The notes under the pieces were generated by a model. It saw only the letters and a list, made by a program, of their open reading frames with translations. It searched no databases and was not told the DNA's origin. Source: Rhodocollybia butyracea (taxonomy: Eukaryota > Basidiomycota > Agaricomycetes > Agaricales > Omphalotaceae). From it: a DNA stretch of 64,000 nt. The stretch covers positions 1-64,000 of the forward strand of contig JADNRY010000110.1 in NCBI GenBank assembly GCA_015501585.1. The letters are read 5' to 3'. Both the position numbers and the translations under genes were made by a program. The first letter of the stretch is position 1. Every line of letters begins with the position of its first letter. Shown here piece after piece: positions 58,685 to 64,000 of the stretch.

Positions 58685-61600
58685 CTATTCTACCATACAC
58701 GCGTACTGGATATAAAGCTTGATTAATGTGTTATCAACTTCACAGTCAAGCAGTGATTCGCTGAACCGCGTGGCGTTGGTGGTATCCAGCTTTGGCATGC
58801 CGGAGCTAAGATGATCCTCGAAAAACCACATCAGACTTCCACCAATGTTACTTGATCGCACGGCGTCAAGCCACTTGTCTACTGACACCGGCAGGACTGG
58901 ATTAACTGAGCGGAACTCGGTGAGGGCTTGCACAATCGCTGACCACGGCGTAGAGACATTGTTCTCTAGATGGTAGAAGGTCACCAATGAGTGGTTGTCA
59001 GGCAGCGAGCTGTGCTTAGTGTTGTGATAAACAACATCGGCCGCAACATCGACAGGAAGCCAGCGTACTGACTGTAGTAGAAGACGAGTCATATGAGCAT
59101 TGAGCAAACGCAAACAAGGAAGTCAAATTGCTGACCGGAAGCTCCTGCGGCACAAGTCCAACTCCCATTGACACTCGAATTAGTGTCGGCATATACTCTT
59201 TCCTAGACCAGGCCCCGGTCTTCAAAGCTCCTGCAATCTGGCCACTGCGAACGATGCTTACTCGAAACCCAGGTCGTTGGTTCGCCGCAGCTTCAAGAGT
59301 CTTTTCCGAAGCATACTTCGCATAGGCATAGCCTTGAGGCAGGCAGGACTTTAATGAATCGAGCGAAGACTCCGGAACGCTGTCTGCACCATACCGCGCC
59401 ACCACACCAATGGAGGACAGAAATGTGAGATGAGGGAGGTTACTGTCGACTATGATGTTATCAATTAAACACCGTCCGTTTCTGAATCAGAATGTACACT
59501 AACCTGATGTTGAAGAGAGTGCCAAGTCAATGAGATGGCGTACACCCAACACATGAACCATGTACGAAGAGAAAACAAGATTGAAGTCGAGAGTCCAAGC
59601 TATGTGGACAATATGAGTCACGTTAGCGCGTAGCTACAAGAACGTCTGTTAGACCAGCTGCACAATAACAGAGAGCAAGAAAACTAACATCGTCGTACAA
59701 GGTTTCATCAATACCGAGTTTAGGTTCGGCTAGATTTACATCAAGCAGGACGACTCTTCCTGTAGATATGGAAGATATGAGAAGAGCGTAGTCGAGTCCT
59801 TGCTTTTCAAACGCCTCCTTCAATCGGGAAGTCATCGACAGGCTTTCATTGGGTCGATTAAGGAGGTATAGCTTTCGGACTTCCGATTTATGAAGTAGCA
59901 GAGAAGTGAACGATGCCCCCAAAGATCCAGTAGAGCCTGTAATTGCGTAAACATCTCCAGCCAGTCTCTCATCTGCGGTGGTTTCACACAAAGGAACGGA
60001 GTGAAATCATGACTGAGTCGGGCAATTGTAGTCTGTATGTGATTGAAATTGTCCGTCTCCTCTTTCGAAGTCAACAATTCGTGGGGAAACAGTTGTCTGT
60101 GAAGGTAGAGGGCGAGATTAGATACTGTAGGATATGAGTAGATGATATTTCTTGGAAGTTGATGAGAATTCTTTGTAATGCTTCAGAGCTCCAAGGATGG
60201 CAGAACGTAACAGCGTGGCAACCAAGGAATCCATTCCCGCAAGGAAAAAGTCTTCATCCTCTTGTACGGGCGTTCTAGGAAGCTACCAAGAAGGCTTGTT
60301 ATGTAGGCCTTCAGTCTTTCTACACTTTCGACTGTGGAATCAAGCTGTGGGAGTGGTGGAATTGAAGTTACATCGAAACCTTCCTCCACTGTCCGATACG
60401 CTTCGTCGATCTCTCTCCTGTACAATTCAACTGTTGCCTTACTTTTCAAGGTCCACTTGTCGCTAAAGAGGAACGGTTTGGAAGGTTGTTCTATGAGAAG
60501 AAGAGGACGAATGAGCCGCGAGTGGCGAGGGATGGACCGGTTTGTGTTGACAATATGTGGCCATATTGCATCGATATACGCAGAGATATCCTGGGTAGAA
60601 TCGGCCTCTGTGTTGTTTGGGGAAATAATAGCTCCATTGAGAAAGCGACCAGTACCAAAAATAGTAGCTTGGGCTATAAGTGGAGAAGTACAAAGTAGAG
60701 TTTCTGCTCGAAGATCAAAATTAGCCGAACATTCAGATCATCGGGAAGGAGGATATACCTAGCTGTTTGTTGTCGGTTTTCTCGCCGTTGCTCAGGACAG
60801 TCTGGATAGATTTCTGATTAGACATTGAACCCTCTTAGTCAAAAAACGTAGTACCACATCGTCCGTTCGTCCGGCAGGCCTCCAAAAATTGCGTTTCTTG
60901 GGATCCGGATGAGCAAGCCACATATCGTTCGCCCGGAAGCCTACTGGGTCCCGGTGGTTTAAAACCGGAGGTGTCATGTATCCAGGCTACAAGAACCATT
61001 AAAGGATTGCACGTGGTGAAGTCAACCACTTTACTTACAGATATTATTAGAGTATGTAAAAGACTATCCGAACTTTCTTCCGCTTTCTGAAAGTGGTACT
61101 CGAAGCCGTCGACAAGCTTCATATACGCCCAGTCCTCTGGATCACGATTATAGCCGAGGCATGCGATTTCACCAGCTTCCGTCCTAGTGATTTATACTTG
61201 AGTATCATCTACGTTAATGTGGGATAGTCACGTACGTTCCACCCCACGCTATAAGACGCACTTGACGCTGGGATAGATAGTCACCTACTTCCTGACGGAG
61301 GGATGCTCCTCCAAATCCGACAGTATTCAACCTCTGTAGGTCGGACTAGGGAGTATTGATTAGCCTCATCGCAGGTTTATTCATCGCAGAAAAAATCACC
61401 AAGTCAAGGCTACCACGTCTGCTTGCATCGTAGATATCTTCCAGGATGCTCGGAGGTACAGAAATATCGACCTTCCTGCCCGAAAGAATGCGTATATGGC
61501 GGATAACAGCATCATGGGATGTGGAAGTAGCTCCTTTAACCAAGGTAAATATACTTCCGGCACCCAGTAGATTAGGAAAGCAAAGCGAGAAGCCCCCAGC

Positions 61601-62498
61601 CTATAAAACAGCATGCACATTTAGGTATAGTGCAACGCTCCAGAGGGAAGTCAACTTACATGACACAGGGGGAAAGGCGTATACATTACTTCTGCGCGGG
61701 TTGGGCTATCATGTGCTGCGGAGATGCAAGCGGACAAAAGGAACTGATGTGACCAGCCAATAGGTTTTGGATGTCCTGCGATAATATTGAATTCGAGTTT
61801 TGCAAGGTCGTACGAAGTGACGTACCAGTGGTTCCCGAAGTGTGCAGATAAATGGCGGGATTGTCAGCTTCTCTCAAGAGGTCTGCATTTCTTGAAAAAC
61901 CAGCATTAGATGGGTTTGAGCTATCCCAAAAAATGTCTGCAGCATCCAGAAGGCTGTCTTTGGGTACTACAGAGATATCGATGGTGATGAATGACTTGTC
62001 TACAAGCCCACTCGCAAATGATGGTAGCGTGCGGTCTACAATCAAACACACGGCGCCTGTGGAGTGCATGAGATTGTACACCGCCTCCTCCGAGTTTTTC
62101 ACAGATATCAGCAGTATCTAACGATATTAACGCCCTTCGTTAAGCATCGAATCTGAGGATGCGCTCACCGTCCACCGTAACATAAACATCGCAATCATAT
62201 TAACCAGATATGAGTAACCATTGGGAGCAAGTAAACCGACTGTCACTACATCGTCGCCTGGCCTGCGAGCTTTCAATTGTGTAATTTCAAGGAGGTGCTG
62301 AGTACGTTTTTGTACGTCTGCCATTAACTGGGCCCAGGTAATAGATTGTAGAGAAGGTTCTGAAACTCCATTTCCCTTAGCATCGGACTCATGTAGTATG
62401 AGAGCAGCTTCTCGTTCTGGATATGCCGCAGAAACACGATATATGTAATCAGGAAAGCATAATCCTGGGTCGAGTGGAGGTGGGACGTAGGAGCTCAT
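58685..62498 (-). pseudogene. NRPS-like adenylation-thiolation-reductase, frameshifted tandem copy
   Basis: The same exon order as the intact copy can be followed from ATG 62498 (MSSYVPPPLDPGLCFPDYIY) to TAG at 58685, including the adenylation motifs LHTSGTTGHPKPIGW and GRTDDV. In the large exon a one-base deletion near 60266-60270 throws the frame off just before the thiolation Ser motif and leads to TGA at 60183. A one-base insertion near 60166 restores frame, and a further deletion near 59999-60001 breaks it again before the reductase. The reductase part downstream is well kept (VYAITGSTGSLGA, YAYAKYASEK). An in-frame loss of two codons (RL/RS to SSNIGG) and the normal GT donor at the GC-donor intron also differ from copy 1. 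High identity shows a young duplication; the enzyme cannot work as a whole. Confidence 0.88.
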
Positions 62499-62547
62499 AG
62501 GGAGGACGGTGCACAGGATACGAGCCGAGAAACAGCTTCGACAGATC

Positions 62548-62557
62548 TTTATAGATA
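62548..62557 (-). promoter_or_regulatory. TATA-like box of the broken reductase copy
   Basis: Minus strand TATCTATAAAG, same motif and similar distance as in the intact copy. Confidence 0.45.
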
Positions 62558-64000
62558 GAACTGTCGGAAAGGAGACCGGTAATCTAGGACCAACTCGTAA
62601 AAGCTAAAGGAAAGACAGATGTTTAAATGTGTCTCTGGTGAGAGAAAGAAGCCCAAGTGCTGACTATGCTAATTGTCACTCAATTTACATAGCGCTGGGT
62701 TTCCGTCGGAAAAGAGGAACTATTACAGCGGAGGGTTCCGTAATACATTGTGCGAGCGCAACTCGTTCAATTAGGTTGTGTTTTATGACATTGAGGCCTA
62801 GTTGTCTGGTCGAATCAATCGCCAAGAATGTGATATACACGATTTGACAGAAAAAATACTGCGGTCTTCGGCAAGTTTCTCCGTAGGATTCTGTTTTAAT
62901 CTCCCTACTCTCAATCTACTGCTCGTATTTCGGCTCCGTACAGAACTTCAACACCCAGTAATGATAGCGAGTCTTGATTCCCTCTTCAAGTTTGTTGTCG
63001 AATGAAGCATATCCTCACTGAAGGGACCCAAGTTTTAAGGAAGCGGGAGAATCTACTGGGTGGCTTGTGATAACACGTGAATGAACAGTGGACATGCCTC
63101 GAGCGCACTGCAGCTGACTAGTACCAATTGATTAAGGTCAACAGACCAATGAGGGGGAAGCCGACGACTTTAACGGGTGCGGGTAGGTATCACTCCAGTT
63201 TGAGGTACGAATGTATCCATTGATATTCCTATCGAGAATCTGAGGTACAAGTCTCACAGAAAACAGAGAAATAGGGCTTACTTGGTCGCTACATGAGCTG
63301 GGACAAACAGAGAGCTGACCAAAACGAGGAGTTCATATGTTAGCTTAAGGTTATCGACATTGTATGCTACCACCAAGAGCTCCTTGAGATTTAAGCAGAT
63401 AGAATTGTTGTGAGGAAAAATTGCATTAGAGCTATTTTCGGAAGGAACATGGAAATTGAAAGGGTAAACCATAAGCCGCAGTTTGAACTTGTAGCCTATT
63501 GTATAGCTACATCTTGTCTTCGTCCACACTGTGTTGGTGAAGTAAAGATAATTAGCGAGACTGTCACGAAACGAAACAAAGCTTTAGTTCGAATCTCGGG
63601 GCGTCCCCGGTCTATCACCGCAACAACGGATTCTTGATAATTTTTAGTTCGCACTCTTGCATCCGCGCGCTGTGAAGATCTGAAGATTGAAATTTGAACG
63701 TTTGGCCGTTGACGTTGAAGCAAGAACATGAGCGCTAATTAGCGCGCTCGTCCGCAAGCGCCACGCCTGTTACTTTGGTGAAAGGTCTATCCTCATAAAT
63801 TCCGCCACCAACTCTTTGAGCTCTCGAAAACTGCTCATTCATAACCGTCTGTCATCTCAAAATTTATTTCCTTATACTTCACGATACTTATCTAAGGACT
63901 AAACTGATTCCCGCTCTTTCTGATCCACACTACTTCAAAACTTGACATGTTGGTCACAGGATACATCTCATGTCTCTTCTTTCGCAGGAAGAAGAAACGA
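62558..64000. other. Upstream part of the second duplicated unit and window end
   Basis: No gene recognised up to 63940. From the ATG at 63947 a frame (MLVTGYISCLFFRRKKK) is open to the window edge after 18 codons; with the pyrimidine-rich leader before it, this could be the start of a rightward gene, but the evidence is thin. Confidence 0.3.

Overview
This window is nuclear DNA of a filamentous fungus, most probably an agaricomycete (mushroom-type basidiomycete). Evidence: every gene I could model is split by introns of about 50-70 bases with GT...AG (once GC...AG) borders, and the gene families are typical of that group: NACHT-ankyrin proteins, TKL-like kinases, small secreted and surface proteins, glutamic peptidases (eqolisins), fungal seven-helix membrane proteins, and adenylation-thiolation-reductase (NRPS-like) enzymes. 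I cannot fix the genus. Exon borders were worked out by hand from splice signals, reading frame and paralogue comparison.

Layout. 0.3-2.4 kb: 3' part of a NACHT-ankyrin gene (+). 2.98-12.25 kb: a 9.3-kb CACTA-type transposon with TGAA target duplication and nested repeats, including a broken copia gag that itself carries two small inverted-repeat elements. 12.6-13.7 kb: multi-pass membrane protein (-). 14.7-15.5 kb: secreted protein with two cysteine-rich carbohydrate-binding modules (-). 16.8-23.0 kb: a tandem pair of genes joining a WD40-like N-half to a degenerate protein kinase; the first is intact, the second is broken by a 384-bp LTR-like insertion, a 579-bp hAT-type insertion and point lesions. 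25.2-26.9 kb: a four-exon orphan (+) and a small secreted cysteine-rich protein (-). 29.6-38.4 kb: two diverged copies of a several-kb unit, each with a secreted, C-terminally hydrophobic protein gene (+) and remnants of another gene (-). 38.7-41.0 kb: one well-preserved but frameshifted eqolisin and, less surely, a more decayed one. 41.4-42.9 kb: branched-chain aminotransferase (+). 44.6-52.0 kb: two seven-helix protein paralogues (+) separated by repeat-rich DNA with a 1.7-kb nested inverted repeat. 52.9-62.5 kb: tandem A-T-R reductases (-); the proximal copy is intact, the distal one is a recent pseudogene with lesions clustered at the thiolation domain.

The theme is local duplication followed by decay of one partner: WD40-kinase, surface protein, eqolisin, seven-helix protein and reductase families are all present as neighbouring pairs, and in at least three pairs one member carries disabling changes. 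The one clear housekeeping gene is the branched-chain aminotransferase, and even it carries an apparent compensated double frameshift. The most distinctive architecture is the WD40-kinase fusion with DTG in place of DFG.
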